Source: an uncultured Oscillospiraceae bacterium (lineage in GTDB: Bacteria; Bacillota; Clostridia; Oscillospirales; Ruminococcaceae). From it: a stretch of DNA of 64,000 nucleotides. Under the pieces are notes generated by a model. The model was not told where the DNA came from and did not search any database. It saw nothing but the letters and a program-made list of their open reading frames with translations. Below, piece by piece: positions 1-8,004 of this stretch. Where the stretch lies: assembly GCA_910589145.1 (NCBI GenBank), contig CAJUSD010000003.1:111788-175787 (forward strand), given 5' to 3'. Each line of letters starts with the position of its first letter. Position 1 is the first letter of the stretch. Both the position numbers and the translations under genes were made by a program.

Positions 1-1444
1 AATCCGGCAAACGCAGTTTCAACGAAATATTAACTTCCCGATTGGAATGCTGGATCGAAACATTTACAGGGAATTTTAAATCCATCTCATAGACATTCAT
101 TTCATCTAAACCTTTTCTCTGTTCTGCTGACAGCAGAAAGCCCAACAGGATAAAGTTTACAATAATGGAAATATTCCCCTGGAGGAAGGGAAATGGAAAA
201 GGTGAAAAATCTAAGCCTCCTAAATTGGCTAGTAAAAAGAAAAAGAATTGTATTGCCAATGTGAAAACGGCGGTAAAGGAAACCATTTTTCCTAAAACAT
301 TGGACTGCTTTCGGCAGATATGAATTCCCTTCCAGCAAAGGAGTAGGGCAAGCAGGAGAACAATGCATAAGATCCACCATCCCAGACGGGTAATCGCCCA
401 CGTAAGAAGAAGGTCCGGTGTATGGGGCAGAAATTGGAATTCTGTCAAAGGAAGTTGTTCCTGCGCTGCGTACAGGGGCAGTGGTTCAGCATAGCCTATC
501 CATTTAGAAGAAGCTAAAGCAGAGCGTACAGCAAGAATATAATACCCCTGGTTTTGGGGGTCAGCATAGGGATTTATCCAAAGGTATATTCGATGCCATG
601 CCAGTGTCAGAAAGACATAGAAAAGAATTACCGTTGGCCCAAACATAAGGGAATAAGCCGCCGCCTTCTTACCTGTGGAAAAGTTTCCAAACCAATTTAT
701 TTTTAATGCCAGAATTAGCACAGCCAAACACGGCAAAGCAATCATTAACCCGCGGAAAAAGGTAGTTCCAATCATAAGAAATAAAGAAACTGCCGCCATC
801 CCACCGCAAACCAAGAACCCGAACAGCCCCTGGTTTCGGAAAGAATATATTACCCCGCAGAATATCAATGGAAATAAAAGGCATAGATGAATCCCAAAGG
901 AATATAACATATAACTACCAGCATTTCGGCTAAAACGGTAGGCAATGGGAAGGAAAAGGACAGCAAGGTTATATGCCAGATAGAGTATAATGCTGTTTTT
1001 ACGGTTCATAGCCAGAGCAGTATAATCTATCTGCATAGCTGCCAACATTCCGCTGATCCCAAGGATAACTGCTAAAACCGTGTTCAGCCATGGGTACGAT
1101 ACTGGACCCTGCATATAAAACACAGATTGCATAAAAGACCCCGTCAAAAGCAGCAGACCTACCAAAAACAAAACTCCTTTGTCTATTTTGGGGCGGTAAG
1201 TTCGATCAAGCTGGGTTCCTATTTGAATTGGGTCTCCCATTTCCTGAATGGTTTTCTGGATTGCCTCCTCAGAGGGGATTCCATGGGAAACATATACTTC
1301 CATCTGGTCTTTCATATGGTTGGACAATTCCCGCCGGATAGATGGGTGGGCTTTCTTCCACCGTATTTGTTGGCACACTTGGGAAAGGTAATCGGTAAAT
1401 TCCTGTGGGATAATATTTGTAAAATTAGAATTGGACACAGGCAT
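1..1444 (-). CDS. Permease-prefix domain fused to SEDS (FtsW/RodA-like) membrane protein, 3' end outside window
   Basis: The frame opens at ATG 1444 and stays open to the left edge, so only the first ~481 residues are visible. Residues ~1-80 are charged and soluble and look like a 'permease prefix' domain (IRRELSNHMKDQ, then GIPSEEAIQKTIQEMGDP). The rest is about ten hydrophobic segments. Late segments resemble SEDS proteins: NPYADPQNQGYYI, then LPHTPDLLLTW, whose Asp344 falls where SEDS polymerases carry an essential Asp, and PFPFPFLQGN where FtsW/RodA have LPFISYGG. The start overlaps the last 20 bases of padR, so the two are probably translationally coupled and PadR-controlled. SEDS proteins polymerise peptidoglycan in the membrane; whether this divergent member does so is unknown. 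Confidence 0.75.
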   Translation of the reverse strand, partial: MPVSNSNFTNIIPQEFTDYLSQVCQQIRWKKAHPSIRRELSNHMKDQMEVYVSHGIPSEEAIQKTIQEMGDPIQIGTQLDRTYRPKIDKGVLFLVGLLLLTGSFMQSVFYMQGPVSYPWLNTVLAVILGISGMLAAMQIDYTALAMNRKNSIILYLAYNLAVLFLPIAYRFSRNAGSYMLYSFGIHLCLLFPLIFCGVIYSFRNQGLFGFLVCGGMAAVSLFLMIGTTFFRGLMIALPCLAVLILALKINWFGNFSTGKKAAAYSLMFGPTVILFYVFLTLAWHRIYLWINPYADPQNQGYYILAVRSALASSKWIGYAEPLPLYAAQEQLPLTEFQFLPHTPDLLLTWAITRLGWWILCIVLLLALLLCWKGIHICRKQSNVLGKMVSFTAVFTLAIQFFFFLLANLGGLDFSPFPFPFLQGNISIIVNFILLGFLLSAEQRKGLDEMNVYEMDLKFPVNVSIQHSNREVNISLKLRLPD

Positions 1445-1772
1445 TTCCCCCTCTCAAAACCTGGTTTACAGCTTCTGTGAAGCTGCTCCATTCTCTTTCT
1501 TTTGCCTTCAAAAACCGCTTTCCCTTGGAGGTAATACTATAATATTTCCGCACTTTTGCATTTTCCGCCGCCTTTTCATAGGATGTCAAATATCCCTGCT
1601 TTTCCAGATTGTGTAAAAGCGGATACAATGTCCCAGCTTTCAGGGAAAATACATCGTTGGAGCGGGCGGAAAGCAGTTCAATCATTTCATATCCGTATAA
1701 ATCCTGTTCTTCCAACAGTTTCAGCAGCAGCATGCCAGTGCTTCCCGTTTGCAGGCTTTTGTCGATTGCCAT
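1425..1772 (-). CDS. PadR family transcriptional regulator
   Basis: A 115-residue winged-helix protein of the usual length for short PadR regulators. The typical PadR sequence runs GMLLLKLLEEQDLYGYEMIELL, then SLKAGTLYPLLHNLEKQGYL (recognition helix and wing) and KYYSITSKGKRFLKAKEREW, with a short C-terminal dimerisation helix. It is the first gene of a two-gene operon with the SEDS-like membrane protein, which it overlaps by 20 bases; such PadR/permease-prefix pairs are common in Clostridia. A perfect 16-bp inverted repeat brackets its -10 box, so autorepression is very likely. The inducing signal is not evident. The ribosome site GAAGGG lies upstream of ATG 1772. Confidence 0.93.
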   Translation of the reverse strand: MAIDKSLQTGSTGMLLLKLLEEQDLYGYEMIELLSARSNDVFSLKAGTLYPLLHNLEKQGYLTSYEKAAENAKVRKYYSITSKGKRFLKAKEREWSSFTEAVNQVLRGGNACVQF

Positions 1773-1790
1773 ATTTCAGCCCTTCTTTCT

Positions 1791-1833
1791 TATATAGATG
1801 ATCTATTTATATTATACATAGATCATCTATATA
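1791..1833. promoter_or_regulatory. Probable PadR operator: perfect 16-bp inverted repeat
   Basis: TATATAGATGATCTAT at 1791-1806 and its exact complement ATAGATCATCTATATA at 1818-1833 are separated by 11 bases that contain the -10 box. PadR dimers bind inverted repeats overlapping their own promoters, so this is the expected autorepression site. Binding itself is inferred. Confidence 0.75.
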
Positions 1834-1839
1834 TGTCAA
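1811..1839 (-). promoter_or_regulatory. Promoter of padR operon
   Basis: Reading leftward, TTGACA (1839-1834) is followed after exactly 17 bases by TATAAT (1816-1811), a consensus sigma-A promoter, about 40 bases upstream of the PadR start. Confidence 0.85.
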
Positions 1840-1871
1840 GAAAAAGGTGGGAGGAACTTTGTCCCTCCCCA

Positions 1872-2852
1872 TCAGGTTTTACAGGCTAATGTTAAGAACT
1901 GCTCCCGCATTTTATCATAATAGCCGATATGCCCAAGCGTTTTAATTGTTTCTTCTCTGCCAATTTTCTTTTCAGAAGGGCTGCAGTCAATTCCCAGAAC
2001 CCTTTTCAAATTGTATTCCAGCCACAACAGCCTTCCATTATTGCTGTCATACAATGCCTCCCAATCTTCCGGCAGGTTCCCCCCTCCTTCTATATAGGCT
2101 GCTTTAAAACTGCGGAACCTTTCTAAGTCAAGGCTGTGCTCCTCAAATCCTGACCAGTATAAAGCCGTTTCCAGCAGTTCAGCCAACGGGTTGGAATAGG
2201 AAAGACATTCCAAGTCTATAATCCGGTATTCCCATCCCTTCCAGAGAACGTTTTTGCTGTCCATATCATTATGGCAAATGGCAGTTAAGGGCGGGATACG
2301 GCTGATGGCATCGTTTCCCCTCTGCTGGATTTTATTGAGAAGCGGGATATATTCTCCTAAAAGTTCATATATTTCTTTATCTTCCGCCTTTACAGCCCGG
2401 CAGTATAAGTTCCAGTCTATATGCAGCATATCCCTTTCACCGCCGCTGGCCCTTTGGTCAATACGGTGAATCTGCGCCAACGTTTTCCCGATTCCAGCAC
2501 AATGCTTTTGTTTCACCTCATCCTTATAGACAGGTTTTCCATCGTACCAATCAAAGATATAAAAATACTGCCCGTCTGTTTCTTGCATCTTACAGCTGTT
2601 AAAAGTTCGTGCCGGAAGGATGGGAATTCCCTTTTCCTCCAATATTCCCTCCAACTGTTCCGCCGCCTTAAAATTTTCCTTTGCTGTTTCCCGTTTCATA
2701 ACAAAGGGGTTCAGCAGTTTAACCGCATATTTCCCATTATTTGTATATACCCCATACATTTTGTGCATTAACCCGCCTGTCAGCGGAAACGGATCTGAAA
2801 CGGGTTCTCCTAAATTGCATTGCCGGCATATTTTAATAATAAGCTGCTTCAT
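1872..2852 (-). CDS. Aminoglycoside phosphotransferase (APH)-fold kinase
   Basis: The 326-residue protein has the choline/homoserine/aminoglycoside kinase fold. An N-terminal nucleotide-binding lobe includes GKYAVKLLN (the Lys that contacts ATP), followed by the Brenner catalytic loop CHNDMDSKNVLW (HxDxxxxN) and the metal-binding IIDLECL that stands in for DFG. The HIDQR region is typical of phosphotransferases acting on small alcohols. The start at 2852 is preceded by AGGAGGGG. It stands alone, with the padR operon downstream on the same strand and an unrelated gene divergent from it. The substrate cannot be told from sequence; antibiotic resistance should not be assumed. Confidence 0.8.
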   Translation of the reverse strand: MKQLIIKICRQCNLGEPVSDPFPLTGGLMHKMYGVYTNNGKYAVKLLNPFVMKRETAKENFKAAEQLEGILEEKGIPILPARTFNSCKMQETDGQYFYIFDWYDGKPVYKDEVKQKHCAGIGKTLAQIHRIDQRASGGERDMLHIDWNLYCRAVKAEDKEIYELLGEYIPLLNKIQQRGNDAISRIPPLTAICHNDMDSKNVLWKGWEYRIIDLECLSYSNPLAELLETALYWSGFEEHSLDLERFRSFKAAYIEGGGNLPEDWEALYDSNNGRLLWLEYNLKRVLGIDCSPSEKKIGREETIKTLGHIGYYDKMREQFLTLACKT

Positions 2853-2954
2853 TGTTATCCCCTCCTAATGATTCCCGATTATACTGGGAAGGCGGATATC
2901 TGTCAAGCCGTTAATAAATACAGAAATTCCATAGACTTTTTATACTGTAATATA

Positions 2955-2983
2955 TTGACGTAGCGGCTTACAAAGTGTAAACT
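2955..2983 (+). promoter_or_regulatory. Candidate promoter for the gene at 3043
   Basis: TTGACG (2955-2960), a 17-base spacer and TAAACT (2978-2983). Downstream at ~2992-3017 an imperfect inverted repeat (CCCTAT...ATAGGG) lies in the transcribed leader before the ribosome site AAAAGGAG. Function is inferred. Confidence 0.45.
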
Positions 2984-3042
2984 AAAATTAGCCCTATGGA
3001 CATTTTTCCTATAGGGTAATATATAAAAAGGAGATGGGAGAA

Positions 3043-4020
3043 ATGATGGACATCAGCGCATTATCGCGTGCAATGTCCCAGATCGGCATGTCTGCCCCAA
3101 CTGCTCCAAAAAGCGGGAATGTTACCAGCAGCGCCTTTCTGGACAAAATCGCCAACGCTATGGAAATCACCAAAACGCAGGAAACCGCCGAAACCCAGTC
3201 CCTATCCCTGGAGGAACGCCTGAAACAAAAGTACCCCAACCTGGTCTACCATGTCTTTGACGGCAGCAACCGTTATTGGCAGACCCGCAACGACTTCCCC
3301 TTCTACAAAATCTTTCAGCAAAGTACAAAGGGAGAGGAAATCGAAAACTGGACCCCTTCCGGCCCTAACCCCGACCCTATATCTTCCGCCGCACAGCGTA
3401 TGACATCCCCAATCCCGGTTGGAAGTACAGCGGTTATCATTCACCCCAAGGTTCAGGAGCGCATGGAGCAGGATCCTGAATATGCCGACGAGATTTATAA
3501 GAGAATCGAGGCATGGTTTGCCTTTGACAAGGCGCGCAATGAAGCAATCATCCCCGGTATTGAGGCAAGATCCTCCCGGTGCCTGGCAATCGGCGAAGAT
3601 GGGGACATTTGCAATGTTATGGCATGCAGCAAAGGGGAGATTACCCAGTCTTCAGACGACAGTGATAACGGCGGGGACGACTTCTGGACAGCCCGGGCAA
3701 AGCGTTTCCAAAAGTATATGAAACTTGTGGTAGAGGCACAAATTCTGCACGCCCAGGGGATCAGCAAGCAGATTAACCTATGGAGCCTGGCGGAATCCCA
3801 AAATTCCAAAGGAAATTCATCTGCCGGCAATTTCAGCATGAACCAACAGCTTTCCGATATGCAGGCCGCCCAGTTTGCCATTTCTGAAACCATGTCCATG
3901 ATGAATGGGACGGAATTAAGGCAGGCGTTGGGGGATACGGTTGCAGGCGTTTCCATTGACGCAGTGTTTGAAGCAACTCGGAAGGCAATTGCCGATTTCC
4001 ATCCGGCTTTGATGATGTAA
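3043..4020 (+). CDS. Uncharacterised soluble protein (possibly DUF6033-like)
   Basis: I do not recognise a function. The product is 325 residues with no signal peptide or membrane segment. An N-terminal ~60 residues are Ser/Ala/Thr-rich and polar; a middle part (PVGSTAVIIHPKVQERM, then DPEYADEIYKRIEAWF) is followed by a segment that reads like a small beta domain; and the C-terminal ~100 residues are helical, Met- and Gln-rich. From memory it resembles Clostridia proteins annotated DUF6033, which I cannot verify. The start 3043 is chosen because AAGGAG at 3028-3033 is 9 bases upstream; the earlier in-frame ATG at 3034 directly abuts the ribosome site. It is monocistronic, with its own candidate promoter and two hairpins after the stop. 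Confidence 0.7.
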   Translation: MMDISALSRAMSQIGMSAPTAPKSGNVTSSAFLDKIANAMEITKTQETAETQSLSLEERLKQKYPNLVYHVFDGSNRYWQTRNDFPFYKIFQQSTKGEEIENWTPSGPNPDPISSAAQRMTSPIPVGSTAVIIHPKVQERMEQDPEYADEIYKRIEAWFAFDKARNEAIIPGIEARSSRCLAIGEDGDICNVMACSKGEITQSSDDSDNGGDDFWTARAKRFQKYMKLVVEAQILHAQGISKQINLWSLAESQNSKGNSSAGNFSMNQQLSDMQAAQFAISETMSMMNGTELRQALGDTVAGVSIDAVFEATRKAIADFHPALMM

Positions 4021-4342
4021 ATGAAATCGTTTGGACTCCTTTTGGAGAGAACGAATTCCGGGTTTTGACTGACTGAAAAACCCGGCGCGGCGGAAAAAGG
4101 TTTGCTGCCGGATTAGTATAAACGCCTTTTTCCAGAAAATAGGGCTGTGGAAGCTTTAAATTCCACAGCCCTATTTGAGTCTGAAGAAAAAGCTATATAC
4201 AAACTAAAGCAGATTAAAAAGCTGATGAACAGATAAATTTTTGTATTATTTTCATTTTATCTATTTTATCCCAGGGAATTTTATGTTACAATAAAAATGA
4301 TCGGTTATATATGCGGCTGTATTACATAGTATAGTTTAGGGA
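4021..4342. other. Intergenic region with two hairpins
   Basis: No gene seen. Two perfect hairpins occur: CCGGGTTTT/AAAACCCGG at 4058-4085 and a 15-bp stem at 4138-4175. The rest (4180-4342) is AT-rich and probably holds the promoter of the next operon, but no clear -35/-10 pair stands out. Confidence 0.6.
4138..4175. terminator. Hairpin, probable terminator
   Basis: AATAGGGCTGTGGAA (4138-4152) and its exact complement (4161-4175) with an 8-base loop. There is no long T-run, so termination efficiency is uncertain. Confidence 0.5.
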
Positions 4343-5005
4343 ATGGTGTGGAAAATGAATTATGATACGATGACCTGGATATTGCTTATTATAATGGGTG
4401 TAGTGCTTTTAACGCCCTCAGTTCTGCTGACTGTTTATTATTTTACACGTGTCCGCAAAAAACGGCCTTCTTATTACGGGAAGAAAACCAGTGCCATTCT
4501 GCGGCAGTATGGTACAATCCGCAGATTTAAGGTCATAGATCATCTACAATTAAACGACGATAAAGAGATTGTTGTAATTCCCCATCTGTTGATTGGCTAT
4601 TTTGGAATTCTGCTGGTTTCCACTTTAGACCGGCGCGGTTCCTATTTTGGGGACGCCAAATCTGCCAAGTGGGTTTACGATGATTCCAAATTTAAGGAGA
4701 ACATCCCTAACCCATATCAGGAAAACCAACAGGCTATTCTTAAAATTCGCAGCCTTCTTTCAAAAAATAAAATTTACAATGTGCCTATTGAGCAGCTAAT
4801 TATATATGACTCTTATGCCAAAAAAAGTTCCTGTTTTGTGGGCAGCGACGTTCCGGTTTTACGTCTCAGCAAATTGAAAGGATTTCTTCAAAAGGCAAAA
4901 TTCGATAAAGATAATGGCTTGGATGTAGAGAAAATCTATAACCTGCTTCTTCAGGAAGGAACACTTGTGGAAGCTTCCGGCCAAAATGCAGCGCGTTCTA
5001 AATAA
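4343..5005 (+). CDS. Membrane-anchored NERD-like domain protein
   Basis: The 220-residue protein has one N-terminal membrane helix (about residues 10-33), then a basic linker (RVRKKRPSYYGKK), then a cytosolic domain. That domain follows the outline of nuclease-related NERD domains: a hydrophobic strand pair (VIPHLLIGYFGILLVST), a Trp-containing loop, the hallmark NPYQENQQAILKIRSLL, and a later strand (PIEQLIIYDS). The acidic/Lys residues that make NERD a nuclease (Asp before the first strand, ExK in the second) appear replaced, so it may be non-catalytic. It lies 38 bases upstream of an SPFH protein and is probably co-transcribed with it. ATG 4355 is an alternative start. The fold assignment is by eye. 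Confidence 0.6.
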   Translation: MVWKMNYDTMTWILLIIMGVVLLTPSVLLTVYYFTRVRKKRPSYYGKKTSAILRQYGTIRRFKVIDHLQLNDDKEIVVIPHLLIGYFGILLVSTLDRRGSYFGDAKSAKWVYDDSKFKENIPNPYQENQQAILKIRSLLSKNKIYNVPIEQLIIYDSYAKKSSCFVGSDVPVLRLSKLKGFLQKAKFDKDNGLDVEKIYNLLLQEGTLVEASGQNAARSK

Positions 5006-5043
5006 TGATTAATGCGCTCCAACCATTTAGGAGGTTTTCTATT

Positions 5044-5910
5044 ATGAGCATGAACCAAAATGAACCTATTGATTTGGACAGAAGGAAAAGACAGAAAGGG
5101 GTTATGAGAATCCTTATTCTCGTCATTTTTCTGGCGTTGGCGGCTATTATTTCACTTACCAGCTTTGTCACTATTTCAGAAGGATATATTGGTGTAAAAT
5201 ATCGTTTTGGGAAGATTGTCGCTGACAACCTTCAGCCAGGGCTGAATTTTAAAATCCCTGTAATTGAAAATGTCGTTCGGGTAGATGTCAGGGAACAGAT
5301 CTATGAAGCTGATACCAACGCCTATACCAAAGATACTCAAACAGTGGAAAATCTGCGTTTTAAGCTGAATTATTATTACGACCAGTCAAAATTATCTGAT
5401 TTAATCCGCAATGTAGGGATCAATAATGTTGAAAGCAAGCTGGTTATTCCCCAAGTATTATCCATTACCAAAAATGAAATCGGACAATTTAAAGCAGAAG
5501 AACTGATTCAAAACCGTACTGTTGTACAGGAGAATATTGAACAGAAGGTTTCAGATAGTTTAGGTCTAAACGGTATTGTAGTTGCGTCCTTTGCACTGGA
5601 GGATGTAGACTTTGAAGATGGCTTTGAGGAAGCAGTACGAGCCAAAGTTGTTGCAGAGCAGGACGCTTTGAAAATGCAGAATAAGACAAAAGAGGCAGAA
5701 GAAAAGGCACGGCAGACTGTTATTTCCGCTCAGGCACAGGCTGACAGCCAAAGGATTGAAGCTGAAGCACAGGCTTATAGTATCCAAGTAGTGCAGGAAC
5801 AATTGGTTAATTCCCCTCAGTATATTGAATATGAAAAAATACAAAAGTGGAATGGACAGTTCCCGCAGGCTATGGGTGAAACCGTGAATCCCTTTATTGC
5901 ACTGGAATAA
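5044..5910 (+). CDS. SPFH/Band 7 (prohibitin-like) membrane protein
   Basis: A 288-residue protein. After a basic N-terminus (DRRKRQKGVMR) comes one membrane helix (about residues 20-42), then a Band 7 domain: VTISEGYIGVKYRFGKIV, LQPGLNFKIPVIENV, DVREQIYE, and later a long charged coiled coil (EEAVRAKVVAEQDALKMQ..., residues ~195-255) as in prohibitin and HflK/C. SPFH proteins form large rings that organise membrane microdomains and often pair with proteases or other partners. Start 5044 is chosen for AGGAGG at 5029-5034 with a 9-base spacing; the upstream in-frame ATG at 5005 has none. The adjacent NERD-like membrane protein is the likely partner. Confidence 0.9.
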   Translation: MSMNQNEPIDLDRRKRQKGVMRILILVIFLALAAIISLTSFVTISEGYIGVKYRFGKIVADNLQPGLNFKIPVIENVVRVDVREQIYEADTNAYTKDTQTVENLRFKLNYYYDQSKLSDLIRNVGINNVESKLVIPQVLSITKNEIGQFKAEELIQNRTVVQENIEQKVSDSLGLNGIVVASFALEDVDFEDGFEEAVRAKVVAEQDALKMQNKTKEAEEKARQTVISAQAQADSQRIEAEAQAYSIQVVQEQLVNSPQYIEYEKIQKWNGQFPQAMGETVNPFIALE

Positions 5911-5978
5911 ATAAAAGTAACCTTCAGAAAAGGCAGCTAACGGAGCGAAATTCCCATTAAAAATAAAATGTTATTACA

Positions 5979-6013
5979 TTGGCCTGCGGAGGTTTCCCGC
6001 AGGCCAATTTTTT
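5979..6013 (+). terminator. Rho-independent terminator after the SPFH gene
   Basis: TTGGCCTGCGG (5979-5989) pairs perfectly with CCGCAGGCCAA (5997-6007), followed by six T. A-rich sequence on the other side suggests it could also serve the convergent gene ending at 6012. Confidence 0.85.
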
Positions 6014-7454
6014 ACTGATTATTCCACAAAGCTCCTAAATATCCGTTCAGGCTGCTATTCCGCAATCCGCCAACAGATTTTAACTGGACTGTAACAGCAT
6101 CATCCAAAAAGGCACAATGAAATTCATGCCGATGAACCTGGTCTGGAAGTTCCACCTGAAGAATACAGCGGTTTTCATCTGTCCACTTTAATTTTGCAAA
6201 CGCATCCAAACCAGTAAAGACATCAGCAGATTTCCTAAAACCGCTGATTCCAAAGGGAATCACCTGTTCTCCCTCATTGTTTACCAGCAAAAGTCCTCCT
6301 TCATCCTGACGGAAGCGAAACTCCATTTCCACGATTCCATTACAACCTTCGTCTAAAACAATCCGCCTGCCGGAAAGTCTTTTTTCCCAGGAAGAATGTT
6401 TCACATCCGTCCCTAAAACCTGGGCATTACGGCATTTTTCTTTTAAACTGCCCCACATACCGGAGTCTTCGGAAAGAGGGTTGTCGGAAAGGGCAGGATA
6501 AACCGTTTCCCAAAGGCTGTCCAATATAAGCTGCTGTCCATCTTTCAGCTCCATTGTATTGGCAGTAGATACAAAAACCAGTTCCTTTTCAGGAACGATT
6601 ACAATTAACTGCCCACCCATTCCAAAGGCGCACCAGCCGTATTTTGTCTTCCAAAAAAAGTATCCATATCCATGGCATCCGTCTAATGTAAAGTTCGCGT
6701 TGGAATTATCGGAATGTGGAGTAAAGCTTGCGTCAACCCAGCCTTCTGGTAAAATCCTCTCTCCGTTCCATATTCCATCCTGAAGATACAGTTGTCCAAA
6801 CCGCGCCATATCCTCGGTGGTACACCAAATCCCGCTCCCGCCAAGGTTGATTCCCTGGTCGCATTTTTCCCAATAGACAGGACCTATGCCAATTTTGTCG
6901 AACAGTCTTGTTTGAAGATATTCATGGACAGTCTGCCCTGTTATCTTCTGAAGGATGGCACAGACCATATGCGTACCAGTGGTATCGTAAGCGAACGTTG
7001 TCCCGGAGGGATGTGACGGATGGGTATTTAGAAAGCTATGTACCCAGCGGCCTTTGCTGGTATCGGTAGAACCCCGGTGAACCGTCCGCATTGTCAGAAG
7101 ATCCTCTACCGTCATACGGGCGGTGAAGGGATGCAGCGGTTTTTCAACTTCTTCCGGGAAAAAATCTGCTGTTCGGTCGGACAAATGAAGCAGCCCTTCT
7201 TTCAACGCAATCCCTGCTGCCGCAGAGGTTACGCTTTTGCTTACTGAATAAACCCGATGGCGGAGCGTTTCCGCATATGGGGCATAGCTGCACTGAGCTG
7301 CAATTTTCCCATGGCGCAGGATCATAAAACTATGAAGGTTTATCCGCCGCCTTTGGACGGATTCCATAAAATCATTTACTGCCTGGGAGGGGATTCCCAC
7401 AGACTCCGGGGCAACTTTTGGAATTTGATTGTTTTCATAAAATACAGAATCCAT
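6012..7454 (-). CDS. Beta-lactamase-family serine hydrolase (class C fold)
   Basis: The 480-residue protein begins with a penicillin-binding/AmpC-type domain: Ser and Lys in VYSVSKSVTS (SxxK), then YDTTGTH in place of YxN, and a HGYGYFFW strand near the usual third motif, with a C-terminal ~150-residue beta-rich region. No signal peptide is visible, so the protein is predicted cytosolic, unlike true beta-lactamases; such enzymes are usually esterases or peptidases of unknown substrate. Start 7454 is preferred: AAAGGA precedes it, while the upstream in-frame ATG at 7484 would overlap the GNAT gene. It is last in a tight MATE-GNAT-hydrolase cluster, 4 bases after the GNAT stop. Confidence 0.87.
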   Translation of the reverse strand: MDSVFYENNQIPKVAPESVGIPSQAVNDFMESVQRRRINLHSFMILRHGKIAAQCSYAPYAETLRHRVYSVSKSVTSAAAGIALKEGLLHLSDRTADFFPEEVEKPLHPFTARMTVEDLLTMRTVHRGSTDTSKGRWVHSFLNTHPSHPSGTTFAYDTTGTHMVCAILQKITGQTVHEYLQTRLFDKIGIGPVYWEKCDQGINLGGSGIWCTTEDMARFGQLYLQDGIWNGERILPEGWVDASFTPHSDNSNANFTLDGCHGYGYFFWKTKYGWCAFGMGGQLIVIVPEKELVFVSTANTMELKDGQQLILDSLWETVYPALSDNPLSEDSGMWGSLKEKCRNAQVLGTDVKHSSWEKRLSGRRIVLDEGCNGIVEMEFRFRQDEGGLLLVNNEGEQVIPFGISGFRKSADVFTGLDAFAKLKWTDENRCILQVELPDQVHRHEFHCAFLDDAVTVQLKSVGGLRNSSLNGYLGALWNNQ

Positions 7455-7458
7455 TTTA

Positions 7459-8004
7459 TCATATCCTTTCAGATTTGCCCTCAACAGGGCGTGTAATGCG
7501 ATAACAAGGCATTTTTCCTATGAAACGGTATTGTTTCAGACCAGCTTTTTCCAATAAACGGCGGGAAGCCTGGTTTCCAGGGTTTACTTTCGCAATAACT
7601 GTGCGCGCTCCTTGGGAAAACGCCCACTGGATTCCCCTTTCCACAGCTTCCAGCCCAAACCCCATCCTTTGGAAACCAGTGTCAATTCCATATCCAATTT
7701 CAACTTCCCCGGATTCATCCGGCGGACCTTTGAATAACATCCCGCCTATCCTGCGCCGCTGCTTCTTGTGTATAACCTCCCAGAAGCACAGCCATTCTGC
7801 GCTTTCAGGAAACCGGGATATTTCTGAACAGGCGTACTGATAGGCAGACGGAGGATGCTCTGTTCTCTCTGATTGTTCTAGGGACAGGGAATTTTCCAAT
7901 TCTTCCGCTGATTCTTTTGGGTTCCGGGAAAATTTTCTCATCCACTTTTCGTTCAGCCGTACCAATAAAAGGCGGGGCGTTTCGATTGTCTCAAGTTTCT
8001 GCAT
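7459..8004 (-). CDS. GNAT family N-acetyltransferase
   Basis: A 181-residue acetyltransferase of the RimJ/RimL type. It has the N-terminal ETPRLLLVRL strand, a central RRIGGMLFKG, then VEIGYGIDTGFQRMGFGLEA, which supplies the acetyl-CoA pyrophosphate loop (Q/RxxGxG/A), and a C-terminal VNPGNQASRRLLEKAGL. These enzymes transfer an acetyl group to an amine of a small molecule or protein; the acceptor is unknown. ATG 8004 fits the family start; a GTG at 8019 is possible and neither has a strong ribosome site. It overlaps the end of the upstream MATE gene by 14 bases, so translation is probably coupled. Confidence 0.88.
   Translation of the reverse strand: MQKLETIETPRLLLVRLNEKWMRKFSRNPKESAEELENSLSLEQSERTEHPPSAYQYACSEISRFPESAEWLCFWEVIHKKQRRRIGGMLFKGPPDESGEVEIGYGIDTGFQRMGFGLEAVERGIQWAFSQGARTVIAKVNPGNQASRRLLEKAGLKQYRFIGKMPCYRITRPVEGKSERI

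Noticed and set aside
1872..2852. Aminoglycoside resistance gene
   Set aside because: Only the general APH kinase motifs are visible; the substrate cannot be inferred and there is no mobile context.
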